This document shows, in pieces, positions 27,858 to 37,900 of a stretch of DNA of 64,000 nt. Positions within the stretch are counted from its first letter, which is position 1. Every line of letters starts with the position of its first letter. The stretch lies in contig NZ_CP034562.1 in NCBI RefSeq assembly GCF_003970675.1, forward strand, positions 3,880,001 to 3,944,000. The letters are read 5' to 3'. The notes below the pieces were generated by a model. The model was not told the origin of the DNA, made no database searches, and worked only from the letters and a program-made list of their open reading frames with translations. A program made the position numbers and the translations under genes. This stretch comes from Flammeovirga pectinis (lineage in GTDB: Bacteria > Bacteroidota > Bacteroidia > Cytophagales > Flammeovirgaceae).

Positions 27858-29006
27858 ATGAGCATTTATCTTGATAGTGCTGCTAGCACGTCTTTAGATC
27901 CTGTAGTTAAGGAAGTTATGATCGAAGTAATGGATTCTGTTTACGGTAATCCATCTTCTACCCATACACACGGTAGAGCTTCTAAAGCAATGTTAGAAAG
28001 CGCCCGAAAACAAATAGCAAAAGCAATTAATGCATTACCTTCTGAAATTATTTTCACTTCTGGGGGTACTGAATCTGATAATATAGCCATTAAAGGCTTG
28101 GTTAAAGCTTACGGACTTAAAAGAATTATTACTTCTAAGTTAGAGCACCATGCTGTTTTACATATTACTGAACATCTTTCTAAAGACCTTGACTTAGAAT
28201 TGATATTCTTAGATTGTGATAAAGAAGGAAATTTAGACTTATCACAATTAGAAAATCTTTTAGAAGAAAAAGGAGAAGAAACTCTTGTTACTTTAATGCA
28301 TGCCAATAATGAAATTGGTAATATCCTTGATATAAAGAAAGTAGGTTTACTTTGTAAAAATTCAGGAGCATATTTCCATTCAGATACCGTTCAAAGTATT
28401 GGTCATTTTCCTGTTGATGTAAAAGATCTTCATGTTCATTCAATGGCTGGAGCTGCTCATAAATTCCATGGTCCTAAAGGAAGTGGGTTTTTATATGTAA
28501 AGAAAGGCACACAAATGCCTGCTTTAATAGAAGGTGGTGGACAAGAAAGAGAAGTTCGTTCTGGTACTGAAAATGTATGGGGTATTGTTGGTTTGGCAAA
28601 AGCTTTAGATATCGCTACAGAACAAATGGACAGTCATACTGCTCACATTAAGGAAGTGAAGCAATACATGAAAGAACAATTAATTGAACATATTGACGAT
28701 GTTCAATTTAATGGTATGAGTGCTGATTTAGAGAATAGTTTATATACTGTACTAAATGTAAGTTTCCCTCCTTCAGAAAAAAATAGTATGCTACTATTTG
28801 CTTTAGATTTACAAAAAATCTCTGTTTCTGGTGGTAGTGCTTGTAGTAGTGGAGCCTCTCAAGGATCTCATGTAATTGCTGGTATTGATGGAGATTCTTC
28901 CCGTACTAGTGTTCGTTTTTCTTTCTCTAAAGAAAATAAGAAAGACGAAATTGATATTACTATTGGTAAGTTAAAAGAAATTTTAGGTCTTAATGTTCCT
29001 GTTTAA
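27858..29006 (+). CDS. Cysteine desulfurase (NifS/IscS family)
   Basis: The 382-aa PLP enzyme removes sulfur from cysteine for Fe-S clusters and thiolated cofactors. The PLP lysine is Lys202 in AAHKFHGPKG, and the catalytic Cys329 lies in GGSACSSGA. The N-terminus IYLDSAASTSLDP is standard. A start 87 bp upstream is in frame, but that stretch overlaps the glmM terminator and is not conserved-looking, so the ATG at 27858 is preferred. No iscU or sufU is adjacent, so the pathway it serves cannot be named. Confidence 0.9.
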   Translation: MSIYLDSAASTSLDPVVKEVMIEVMDSVYGNPSSTHTHGRASKAMLESARKQIAKAINALPSEIIFTSGGTESDNIAIKGLVKAYGLKRIITSKLEHHAVLHITEHLSKDLDLELIFLDCDKEGNLDLSQLENLLEEKGEETLVTLMHANNEIGNILDIKKVGLLCKNSGAYFHSDTVQSIGHFPVDVKDLHVHSMAGAAHKFHGPKGSGFLYVKKGTQMPALIEGGGQEREVRSGTENVWGIVGLAKALDIATEQMDSHTAHIKEVKQYMKEQLIEHIDDVQFNGMSADLENSLYTVLNVSFPPSEKNSMLLFALDLQKISVSGGSACSSGASQGSHVIAGIDGDSSRTSVRFSFSKENKKDEIDITIGKLKEILGLNVPV

Positions 29007-29018
29007 TAACCTATCATT

Positions 29019-29070
29019 CTGATACAAAAACGTCCAACATATTAAATTATGTTGGACGTTTTTGTATCAG
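29019..29070. terminator. Bidirectional terminator between desulfurase and enolase
   Basis: A perfect 22-bp inverted repeat (29019-29040 and 29049-29070) with an 8-nt loop contains AAAAACGTCCAACAT on one arm. A and T tracts at the two sides let it act for both convergent genes. Confidence 0.92.
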
Positions 29071-29077
29071 TACAATT

Positions 29078-30346
29078 TTACCATCTATATTCTGAACGAC
29101 CATCTAGTTCGTGTTCGATTTCTAGTAAGCGATTATATTTTGCAATCCGTTCTCCTCTACATGCTGAGCCCGTTTTTAAATGACCTCCATCCATTGCTAC
29201 TGCAAAATCTGCTAAGAAAGTATCTTCTGTCTCTCCAGATCTATGAGACAAAAAGTAACGCCAACCTGCTTCTCTACACATTCGAACAGCCTCAATAGTT
29301 TCTGTTACAGAACCAATTTGATTTAATTTAATAAGACAAGAATTAGCTGCCTTTTTATCGATCCCTTCCTTTATATATTTAGTATTTGTTACAAAGATAT
29401 CATCTCCAACAACCTCTATTTTATCACCGTATTTCTCTGTGAATTTAGTAAACCCATCCCAATCTTTTTCTGCTAATGGATCTTCCCATAATATTATAGG
29501 ATACTTTTCTAACCACTCTCCTGCTAAATTTATTAAATCATCAGAAGTTACTTTTCCTCTTCCAGACCAAGATAAATTATAATCATCTTTTAAGTTTGGG
29601 CAAAATGAATTTGCAGCATTATCTATAGCAATTGATAAATCTTTTCCAGGTGTATAACCTGCTTTATTAATTGCCTCAATAATTAATTCTATTGCTGCCT
29701 CATTACTTTCACAATCAGGAGCAAATCCACCCTCATCTCCAACGCTTGTTGCTAAACCTCTCTCCTTTAATATACCTTTTAAAATATGAAACGTTTCTGC
29801 CACATAACGTAGACCTTCTCTAAAAGTAGGTGCACCATCTGGTACCAGCATAAATTCTTGAAAATCTACACTATTATCAGCATGTTCTCCTCCATTTAAG
29901 ATATTCATACATGGTACAGGAATACGTACTGCATTTGTACCTCCTAAGTATTGATAAAGAGGTAAATTAAGTGATTTAGCAGCAGCCTTTGCTACTGCCA
30001 TAGACACTCCTAAAATTGCATTTGCTCCTAGTTTAGATTTGTTTTCTGTACCATCTAGCTCTATCATGGTATAGTCAATATCTTTTTGTTTAGTAGCATC
30101 CATACCAATTAAAGCATTAGCAATAAGTGTATTTACATTTTCGACAGCTTTTTCGACTCCCTTTCCTCCATACCTACTATCATTATCTCTTAATTCTAAC
30201 GCTTCGTTCTGACCTGTTGAAGCTCCAGATGGTACTGATGAAAACTCTTTTGTTCCATCAAAAAGCTCTACATAGACTCTTACTGTTGGGTTACCTCTTG
30301 AGTCTAAAATTTCAAGAGCATAAATTGATTCAATAAATGTTTCCAT
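29078..30346 (-). CDS. eno: Enolase
   Basis: The enzyme (422 aa) converts 2-phosphoglycerate to phosphoenolpyruvate in glycolysis. Diagnostic blocks are [72 protein letters not shown] (catalytic Lys) and [17 protein letters not shown]. An ATG 9 bp upstream is possible, but [18 protein letters not shown] is the usual N-terminus. The gene is monocistronic. Confidence 0.97.
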   Translation of the reverse strand: METFIESIYALEILDSRGNPTVRVYVELFDGTKEFSSVPSGASTGQNEALELRDNDSRYGGKGVEKAVENVNTLIANALIGMDATKQKDIDYTMIELDGTENKSKLGANAILGVSMAVAKAAAKSLNLPLYQYLGGTNAVRIPVPCMNILNGGEHADNSVDFQEFMLVPDGAPTFREGLRYVAETFHILKGILKERGLATSVGDEGGFAPDCESNEAAIELIIEAINKAGYTPGKDLSIAIDNAANSFCPNLKDDYNLSWSGRGKVTSDDLINLAGEWLEKYPIILWEDPLAEKDWDGFTKFTEKYGDKIEVVGDDIFVTNTKYIKEGIDKKAANSCLIKLNQIGSVTETIEAVRMCREAGWRYFLSHRSGETEDTFLADFAVAMDGGHLKTGSACRGERIAKYNRLLEIEHELDGRSEYRW

Positions 30347-30413
30347 TATTAGCATTGGGTTTTATGTTATTATTAACAATAAGATACTAATATTTTTCTA
30401 CATATAAACAAAA

Positions 30414-30450
30414 AAAGTGTAGCTCTCTTTAAATAAGAAAACTACACTTT
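30414..30450 (-). terminator. Terminator-like hairpin after bshA
   Basis: AAAGTGTAG and CTACACTTT form a 9-bp stem with an inner TCTT/AAGA pair. It lies 21 bp past the bshA stop, and the minus-strand side is followed by T-rich sequence. Confidence 0.6.
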
Positions 30451-30470
30451 AGTATGATTAATATGTTCTA

Positions 30471-31610
30471 TCAAATACGCTGTTTTGATTTCTTTATTGC
30501 TTCTTTATACACTTCTTCATATTGCGGACAAATCTCTACAATATTAAAACGTTGAGCTTGTTTTAGTGCATTTTCTTTAAATCGAGGAAGGTTTTCGTCA
30601 TCTAAGATATATAACGCATTTTTTGCCATATCTTTAACATCTCCAACGTTACTCATCATACCTGTTACCCCTTCAATATTTACTTCTGGTATACCTCCTG
30701 CATTAGAAGAAACCACAGGAACTTCGCAAGCCATTGCTTCTAAAGCTGCAAGTCCAAAGCTCTCCTTTTCTGATGGCATAAGGAACAGGTCGGCAACAGA
30801 TAAAATTTCTTCTACTTCTGCTAACTTACCTAAGAAACGAACATCATTACAGGTACGTAATTCATAGCATTTCTCTTCCAAACGAGCACGTTCAGGTCCA
30901 TCACCAACCATTAAAAGTTTACATGGAATTTTTTCTCTTACCCTTTTAAAAATCTCTAAAGCATCATCTGCTCTTTTTACTTCTCGCATGTTAGATACGT
31001 GAATCAAAAGTTTTTCTCCTTCAGGGCAAATTGCTTTTTTAAAATGATCTTTTTTATGTTTTGTAAATCTATTTAGATCTACAAAGTTGGGTACTACTTT
31101 AATATCAGTAGTAAGATCAAAGTATTGATATGTCTCTTCTCTTAAACTTTCTGATACAGATGTTACACAATCAGATTCATCTATAGAAAAAGCGACAACA
31201 GGGCCTAAACTATCATCTTTACCTACTAAAGTAACATCTGTACCGTGTAGCGTTGTAACTACAGGCATATTTATTCCTTTTTTGGCCAAGATTTTCTTTG
31301 CTGTATATGCTGCAGATGCATGCGGAATAGCATAATGAGCATGTAATACATCTAGTTGTTCAGATTCAGCTACTTCAACCATCTTACTGGTTAATGCTAA
31401 CTCATAAGGAGGGTATTTAAATAATGGATAGGTTTTAATGTCAACCTTATGATAATAGATATTTTCATCAAAAAAATCTAATCTTGTTGGTTGATCATAT
31501 GTTATGAAATGTACCTCATGCCCCAATTGTGAAGCCAAGCACTTTCCTAACTCTGTTGCTACTACCCCACTACCTCCGTATGTAGGATAACAAATTATAC
31601 CAATTTTCAC
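30471..31610 (-). CDS. bshA: N-acetyl-alpha-D-glucosaminyl L-malate synthase
   Basis: This 379-aa GT4 glycosyltransferase joins GlcNAc from UDP-GlcNAc to L-malate, the first step of bacillithiol synthesis. The N-terminus KIGIICYPTYGGSGVVATEL and the block VLHAHYAIPHASAAY are specific to BshA, and MPSEKESFGLAALEAMA is the GT4 nucleotide-sugar motif. It is followed by a short gap on the same strand from the ytxJ gene (24 bp upstream), which links it to bacillithiol use. bshB and bshC are not in the window. Confidence 0.93.
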   Translation of the reverse strand: MKIGIICYPTYGGSGVVATELGKCLASQLGHEVHFITYDQPTRLDFFDENIYYHKVDIKTYPLFKYPPYELALTSKMVEVAESEQLDVLHAHYAIPHASAAYTAKKILAKKGINMPVVTTLHGTDVTLVGKDDSLGPVVAFSIDESDCVTSVSESLREETYQYFDLTTDIKVVPNFVDLNRFTKHKKDHFKKAICPEGEKLLIHVSNMREVKRADDALEIFKRVREKIPCKLLMVGDGPERARLEEKCYELRTCNDVRFLGKLAEVEEILSVADLFLMPSEKESFGLAALEAMACEVPVVSSNAGGIPEVNIEGVTGMMSNVGDVKDMAKNALYILDDENLPRFKENALKQAQRFNIVEICPQYEEVYKEAIKKSKQRI

Positions 31611-31634
31611 GTTTATATATGCTGAAGTTGAAAA

Positions 31635-31958
31635 TTAAGCTACGATATCTGCATAAGAGATCCCCATATGAGATCCTGTATAAGTTACTTTTCCATTTTC
31701 TAGAACAATAACCTGAGGTGATTGATGCTCTACTCCAAATTTTGAAGCAATTGCATTAGATACATCTCTATGTTTGATCAAATCTAAATAATAAGGTGCT
31801 ACACCGTTATCTTCTTTCCAAGCTCTCTCTAATCTATTTAGTGCCATAGAACTTATAGAACAGCGTGTTGAGTGCTTAAGTATTGCTACTTTTTGTTTTT
31901 TTGAAAGTTCTAATAAATGATCGAGTTCTGAGACTTCTGTTAATTGATTCCAATTCAT
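31635..31958 (-). CDS. ytxJ: YtxJ-type bacillithiol system thioredoxin-like protein
   Basis: The 107-aa thioredoxin-fold protein matches the DUF2847/YtxJ family: a single active-site Cys33 in KHSTRCSISSMAL, and the cis-Pro region HQSPQVIVLENGKVTYTGSH. YtxJ proteins (monothiol bacilliredoxin-like) are thought to reduce bacillithiolated proteins. Being 24 bp upstream of bshA on the same strand, it is very probably co-transcribed with it. Confidence 0.85.
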   Translation of the reverse strand: MNWNQLTEVSELDHLLELSKKQKVAILKHSTRCSISSMALNRLERAWKEDNGVAPYYLDLIKHRDVSNAIASKFGVEHQSPQVIVLENGKVTYTGSHMGISYADIVA

Positions 31959-32008
31959 GATATAAAATTCGTTTAAACAACTTTCGCAAATTAGTAAAAT
32001 AAATTAGA

Positions 32009-33133
32009 TTATTTCAAAGAGTCTTTAGATTGCACTTGATTTTGTTGTGTTATCTGTTCTCTATGCTTCCTCTTTTCTTCTAAATCTTTTTGCTTTTCAT
32101 CTTCCCACATCTTCTCTCTCATTTGCCATTGTTTTACACCAACTCTAGAAATGACTGCATCAAGAATAGTACTTCCTAATTCTTGAACAAGTTGACCATT
32201 TTCATCTTTAGTTTTAGAAAACAACATTCCTTCCATTACTTCATAGACAACTTCTTTTAGTACGTCTTCGTTCCGTTCGGAAGCAATATCTTCGAATAAG
32301 TCATTTATTACTTTATATACGATATCTGATATAGCATCTTCCAAACGCGATGAAGCATAATCACCCACAATTGGTACCTTCTTGATATCTTTCATTTCAT
32401 CATTCTGTTTTACAGCATCTTCTATCAATACAGAAACATATTGTTCCAGTACCTCTTGTCTATTAGAATATGTTTCTTGCATAGCATGCATTACTTTTCT
32501 CGATATCCATATAGATAGATTTTCTTGATAAGGCTTTACAACATCAGACATAAATTTCTGATTTGCATACCCTCCAGAACTCAATTCATCTTTTGCACTT
32601 TCTAGAACATTAATAACAACTGCATCAGAAATCTCTTCTACTACAACTTCTTTAACATGCAAAGCTGTTCTTACTAGCCCTAAATTTTCTAGGTTAATAA
32701 CCTCTAGTTTATGCCATCTTGCTAATAGGGCAAAAACCCTAAATAAACGGAAAACATGCATACCTGGAAAACTACCAATAAAATCATAAAAATAAACAAA
32801 GGGATAGAAATACCACTTTGCAAATTGCTTGTCTTTGTAGGATTCATACCAAGATTGAAAGAACTCCAAAAGGTAAAAAGTAGTAAAAACTAATTCTACA
32901 ATTTCGAAGTTATCGTAGATGTATTTCCCATATAATCTGGTAAAATCTACGGATATTAAATCTAGAAATTCTTTGAATATTTGTGTTGAATAGAGAGAAT
33001 TAAATGCTAACCAAAGCATCTGAAATAAAATAATGTTTAGTACGACAATATCTCGAACTAAACGCATTCTTTCTTCCTTGGTATTCAGCTTATCTATATC
33101 AAAGTCTTTTTTATTTATAAAGAATAATCTCAT
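32009..33133 (-). CDS. Membrane protein with voltage-sensor-like N-terminus, unknown function
   Basis: I cannot name this 374-aa protein. The first 145 residues hold hydrophobic segments at about 24-48, 73-97 and 103-125, and then an arginine-bearing helix FRLFRVFALLARWHKL. The order (acidic residue in helix 2, YDF in helix 3, repeated Arg in helix 4) resembles a voltage-sensing domain, but no pore helix or selectivity filter follows. The remaining 220 residues are helical and highly charged (EEISDAVVINVLESAKDELS, repeated SDIVYKVINDLFEDIASER) and end in a Lys/Glu/Gln tail. It is a single gene upstream of ytxJ. Confidence 0.65.
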   Translation of the reverse strand: MRLFFINKKDFDIDKLNTKEERMRLVRDIVVLNIILFQMLWLAFNSLYSTQIFKEFLDLISVDFTRLYGKYIYDNFEIVELVFTTFYLLEFFQSWYESYKDKQFAKWYFYPFVYFYDFIGSFPGMHVFRLFRVFALLARWHKLEVINLENLGLVRTALHVKEVVVEEISDAVVINVLESAKDELSSGGYANQKFMSDVVKPYQENLSIWISRKVMHAMQETYSNRQEVLEQYVSVLIEDAVKQNDEMKDIKKVPIVGDYASSRLEDAISDIVYKVINDLFEDIASERNEDVLKEVVYEVMEGMLFSKTKDENGQLVQELGSTILDAVISRVGVKQWQMREKMWEDEKQKDLEEKRKHREQITQQNQVQSKDSLK

Positions 33134-33291
33134 TACTTATTGATCTGATAAAGGAAACATGATAAATGTAAGCATAATCTTTTATAGAGATAACTCTTTA
33201 TTATAATTTAAATAAGTGATTTAGTATTCATTATATCAAAACTCATTACTATATTAGTTCTACCAATTTATAACACACAAACCAATAAAGC

Positions 33292-34170
33292 ATGTACAAT
33301 AAACCAATGCTTAGAGACGATGCTCTTTCTGGTAAAACATATATTGTTACTGGAGGAGCTACAGGCCTAGGAAAGTCTATGACAAAATATTTCCTAGAAC
33401 TTGGAGCAAATGTTACAATTTGTTCTAGAAAAGAAGAAAACCTTGAGGCTACAGCCAATGAGCTAGAGGAAGTAACTGGTAAAAGACCTTTTTATGTTGT
33501 TTGCGATGTAAGAAAGTATGATCAGATTGAAAACGTAATTGCAGAAACTGCTAAAAAGTTTGGTAAAATTGATGGTCTACTAAATAATGCTGCAGGTAAT
33601 TTTATTAGTCCTACAGAACGTTTGAGTCATAAAGCTTTTGATACAATAGTGGATATAGTTTTACAAGGAACTTACTATTTTACTTTAGCAATTGGTAAAC
33701 ATTGGATTGCTAATGGCGATAATGGCGTAATGCTAAACATTGTAACTACCTATGCTTCTACTGGATCAGGATATGTTGTGCCTTCTGCTGTGTCTAAAGC
33801 TGGAGTTTTAGCACTCACTAGATCTTTAGCGGTAGAATGGGCCAAGTATGGTATTCGTTCCAATGCAATTGCTCCAGGACCTTTTCCTACTAAAGGTGCA
33901 TGGGACCGTTTATTTCCAGAAAATCTTAGAAAACAATTTGACGAAGCTGGTAAAGTACCGATTGGTAGAGTTGGCGAACATCAAGAACTTGCTAATCTAG
34001 CTGCTTATTTAATGTCAGATTTTTCTGCTTATGTAAATGGTGAAGTGGTTACTATTGATGGTGGAGAATGGCTTAAAGGCGCTGGAGAATTTAATCATTT
34101 AGATACAATACCGAGCCCTGTTTGGGATGATATTGCTGCTACAATAAAAAGTAACACAAAGAAAAAATAA
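33292..34170 (+). CDS. 2,4-dienoyl-CoA reductase (SDR family, DECR-like)
   Basis: The 292-aa enzyme of the short-chain dehydrogenase family shows the cofactor motif TGGATGLGKSM, NNAAGNFISPTERLS, and YASTGSGYVVPSAVSKAGV. The last two blocks match mitochondrial DECR1 closely, including a Ser in place of the usual catalytic Tyr before the conserved Lys. DECR-type enzymes reduce 2,4-dienoyl-CoA with NADPH during oxidation of unsaturated fatty acids. It stands alone; other beta-oxidation genes are not in the window. A later Met (residue 6) is an alternative start. Confidence 0.85.
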   Translation: MYNKPMLRDDALSGKTYIVTGGATGLGKSMTKYFLELGANVTICSRKEENLEATANELEEVTGKRPFYVVCDVRKYDQIENVIAETAKKFGKIDGLLNNAAGNFISPTERLSHKAFDTIVDIVLQGTYYFTLAIGKHWIANGDNGVMLNIVTTYASTGSGYVVPSAVSKAGVLALTRSLAVEWAKYGIRSNAIAPGPFPTKGAWDRLFPENLRKQFDEAGKVPIGRVGEHQELANLAAYLMSDFSAYVNGEVVTIDGGEWLKGAGEFNHLDTIPSPVWDDIAATIKSNTKKK

Positions 34171-34177
34171 AATAAAA

Positions 34178-34210
34178 AAGAGCGATAAAGTGGTAAACCT
34201 TATCGCTCTT
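34178..34210. terminator. Terminator between dienoyl-CoA reductase and SPOR lipoprotein
   Basis: AAGAGCGATAA pairs with TTATCGCTCTT across an 11-nt loop, with T-rich and A-rich flanks. It serves both convergent genes. Confidence 0.8.
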
Positions 34211-34230
34211 CTTTTACAGTAAAATAATTA

Positions 34231-34812
34231 CTATTTGTTATCTTCATCAAGAGACCCTAAAGCTGCTTCTTTTGCATCATTAGCTCTTTTTATTCTTCTA
34301 GAGATTTCATCAACATTCATTTTTTCTTGAATTAAGAATGCCGATTTATATTTCTTTTTAATAGATGTATGTACACCATGTGCAGTTAATCTATCAAAAT
34401 AGTATCCTGCTCTTACTTTATAATTTGGTTGTTCAAAAGTTAATTCAACTTCGTAGTTACCAAATTGATGTCTAAGATTATACACTATATCTTCTGCTCT
34501 GCTTCTATCTCTTCCAGAGTAAACTAAAATTCTATAGACTGGAATACCTCCTAAATCTCTTGCAGATAGATGTGCTAATACTGAATCAACTTCAGAGTTT
34601 ACATAACCATCAGGTAAATCATTATCATCAGATATTACAACGTCTTGGGGAGTTGATGTAGTATCTTCTTTATTATCTGCCTTTGGCATATACGCAGACA
34701 AATCTGAATCAATTAACTCTACAGATGTTTTTGTACTTGCTGTTTGCGAAGGCTTACAAGCAAATGTACTCATCAAAACAACTAGAAGAGCGTACTTTAT
34801 TAATAGTTTCAT
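34231..34812 (-). CDS. SPOR-domain lipoprotein
   Basis: The 193-aa protein has a lipoprotein signal with Cys19 (VLMSTFACKPSQ), a low-complexity Ser/Thr/Asp linker and a C-terminal SPOR-like domain (about 105-180: VYRILVYSGRDRSRAED, YKVRAGYYFDRLTAHGVHT). SPOR domains bind denuded peptidoglycan glycan strands, often at the division site. It ends with a charged helix. It lies downstream of secA on the same strand order (secA ends at 34935 in the opposite direction of reading), that is, it is the next minus-strand gene upstream of nothing else in the unit. Confidence 0.75.
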   Translation of the reverse strand: MKLLIKYALLVVLMSTFACKPSQTASTKTSVELIDSDLSAYMPKADNKEDTTSTPQDVVISDDNDLPDGYVNSEVDSVLAHLSARDLGGIPVYRILVYSGRDRSRAEDIVYNLRHQFGNYEVELTFEQPNYKVRAGYYFDRLTAHGVHTSIKKKYKSAFLIQEKMNVDEISRRIKRANDAKEAALGSLDEDNK

Positions 34813-34934
34813 TTTTATTTAAATGTTATGAACCCCAAAGTTAAGCATTTTATTAAAAAGTAAAATAATGAAAAGAGGATACCTTAAATGATTTTAAGAT
34901 ACCCTCCTTAATTATTTTCAAAACTTACTTTCGA

Positions 34935-37900
34935 TTAACCTTCGATAATCACGCAAGCTCCATTTAAAACGTCGTTTTCAACAGATTTGAATTTTACGTC
35001 TTTTTTAACTGTACCGTCTTTATATTTAGCAGTAACTCTATCATTACGCTGATAACTTTTATCGCTATGACGAGGTTTTACTACTTCTACAGGAGCTTTT
35101 GGAGCTTCAGGAATATCTCCACCTTGAGGTGAAGCTGCTTGACCTAGTGAAGAACCTGCTTCTGCTTTGTTTGCCGTTACTTTTGGTTCTGGGCGTTTAG
35201 GCATTGTAGGAGGTGCTGGCATAGGAGGTTGCTCCTGAACAGGAATACGTCCTTTTGACAAGAAAGTAATAATCTCATCGTTTACCTCTGCTAAGAATGA
35301 CTTAAACAACTCAAAAGATTCGAACTTATAGATCAATAAAGGATCTTTTTGTTCGTGAACAGCATTTTGAACTTGTTGTTTCAACTCGTCCATTTCACGC
35401 AAATGATCTTTCCATAAATGGTCAATCACTGCTAAAGTTACACTTTGCTCTAATGCAGATACTACTGTTTCTCCATTAGTTTCTAAAGCTTTTTCAAGAT
35501 TTACATGTACTTGGAACATTTTATGACCATCTGTAAATGGAATCACAATATTCTCAACCACACCACCTCTCTCTGCTTTTACTTTTTCGAAAACAGGTTT
35601 TGCTTTCTCCCAAAGTAATGCATTCTTTTCTTTATAATGCGTTAATGCCTCTTTGTATAATTCTTGTGTTAAATGCTCTTCATTTAATTGGTGGAAACCA
35701 TCTTCTGCAATCGAAGTTGAGATTCCAAGTACTTTTAAAGCATCTAATTTAAACCCTTCGTAATTACCTACGTGAGTTTCTGAAATTACTGTAGCAACAT
35801 CATAGAAAGAGTTCATTACATCTACTTGTAAACGCTCTCCGAAAAGTGCATTTCTACGACGACGGTAAATTACCTCTCTTTGGTAATTCATAACATCATC
35901 ATATTCTAATAGACGTTTACGAATAGCAAAGTTATTTTCCTCTACTTTTCGTTGTGCTCTTTCGATAGATTTTGTAATCATAGAGTGCTGAATTACTTCG
36001 CCCTCTTGTAAACCTAATCTATCCATGATACCTGCAATACGTTCTGAACCGAACAAACGCATCAAGTTATCTTCTAATGAAACGAAGAATTGAGTAGATC
36101 CTGGATCACCTTGACGACCAGAACGACCTCTTAACTGACGGTCTACACGACGAGATTCGTGACGTGCTGTACCGATAATTGCTAAACCACCTGCATCTTT
36201 TACTTCTACGGGTAATTTAATATCTGTACCACGACCGGCCATGTTTGTTGCAATTGTTACTGTACCAGGCTGACCTGCTGTAGCAACAACATCTGCTTCA
36301 CGACCGTGTTGTTTTGCATTTAAAACTTGATGTTCAATGCCTCTCATTTTTAACATACGAGACATGATTTCAGAGTTTTCTACAGAAGTTGTACCTACAA
36401 GTACTGGGCGTTTTAATTCCACTAGTTTTTGTACTTCCTCTGCAACAGCATTAAATTTCTCTCTTACTGTTTTATATACGTAATCTTCTCTATCATCACG
36501 AACAATCGGACGATGAGTAGGTACTGTTACTACATCTAATTCATAGATTTCCCAGAATTCACCTGCTTCCGTTTCGGCTGTACCTGTCATACCTGTTAGT
36601 TTGTGGTACATACGGAAGTAGTTTTGCAATGTAACTGTAGCATAAGTCTGTGTAGCATCTTCGATCTTCACATTCTCTTTTGCTTCTAGTGCTTGGTGTA
36701 AACCGTCTGAATAACGACGACCTTCCATTACACGACCAGTTTGCTCATCTACAATTTTAACCTTGTTATCTACTAAGATGTAGTCTACATCTTTTTCGAA
36801 TAACGTATAGGCTTTTAATAATTGCTTCATTAAGTGAATACGCTGAGATTTAGTATCAAAATCTGCTATAAGAGCATCTTTTTCTTCTACTTTCTCATCG
36901 TCAGACTTTTGAGGGTCTTGCTCAATTTTGCCAATACCTGTAGCTAAGTCAGGAAGAATAAAGAAATCTGGTGTATTTGCTCCTGTTACAGATGCAATAC
37001 CTTTTTCTGTTAATTCTACACTATTATTCTTTTCTTCAATTACAAACAATAAAGGTTCGTCTGCTTCTGGCATTCTACGGTTGTTGTCCGCCATGTATTC
37101 CCCTTCAACTTTTTGAAGTAATTGCTTCATTCCCTCTTCACCCAAGAATTTAATCAAAGGTTTATATTTAGGAAGAGATCTATGTGCTCTAAGAAGTTGA
37201 AGACCACCTTCAGCCTTACTTCCTTCTTTGACTAACCTCTTCGCTTCATTCAACATTTTCTGAGTTTGCTTGCGCTGCTCATCTACTAAATGCTGAACCT
37301 TTGGTCTTAATTCTCCAAATTCTTCTTGTTGATCACCTTTAGGTACAGGTCCGGAGATAATTAATGGTGTTCTTGCATCATCAATTAATACAGAATCGAC
37401 CTCATCAATCATGGCAAAGTGATGTTCCCTTTGAACTAAATCATCTTTATCACGAGCCATGTTATCACGTAGGTAGTCAAAACCGAATTCGTTATTTGTA
37501 CCATAAGTAATATCAGCTCTGTATGCTAATCTACGTTCTTCTGAGTTTGGTTGATGTTTATCAATACAATCTACAGAAAGACCATGGAACTGGAATAACG
37601 GAGCATTCCATTCTGAATCACGCTTAGCTAAGTAGTCGTTTACTGTTACAACGTGTACGCCTCTTTTTGCTAAAGCATTAAGGTATGCAGGTAATGTACC
37701 AACTAAAGTTTTACCTTCACCTGTCATCATTTCACCTACTTTACCTTGATGTAAGAAAATACCACCAAGTAACTGAACATCGTAATGGATCATGTTCCAC
37801 TCTACTTCAACTCCTGCAGCAAGCCAAACGTTTGCCCAAGTTGCTGTATCTCCTTCGATAGTGATATTGCCATATTTCACGGCCATCTCACGATCGAGAT

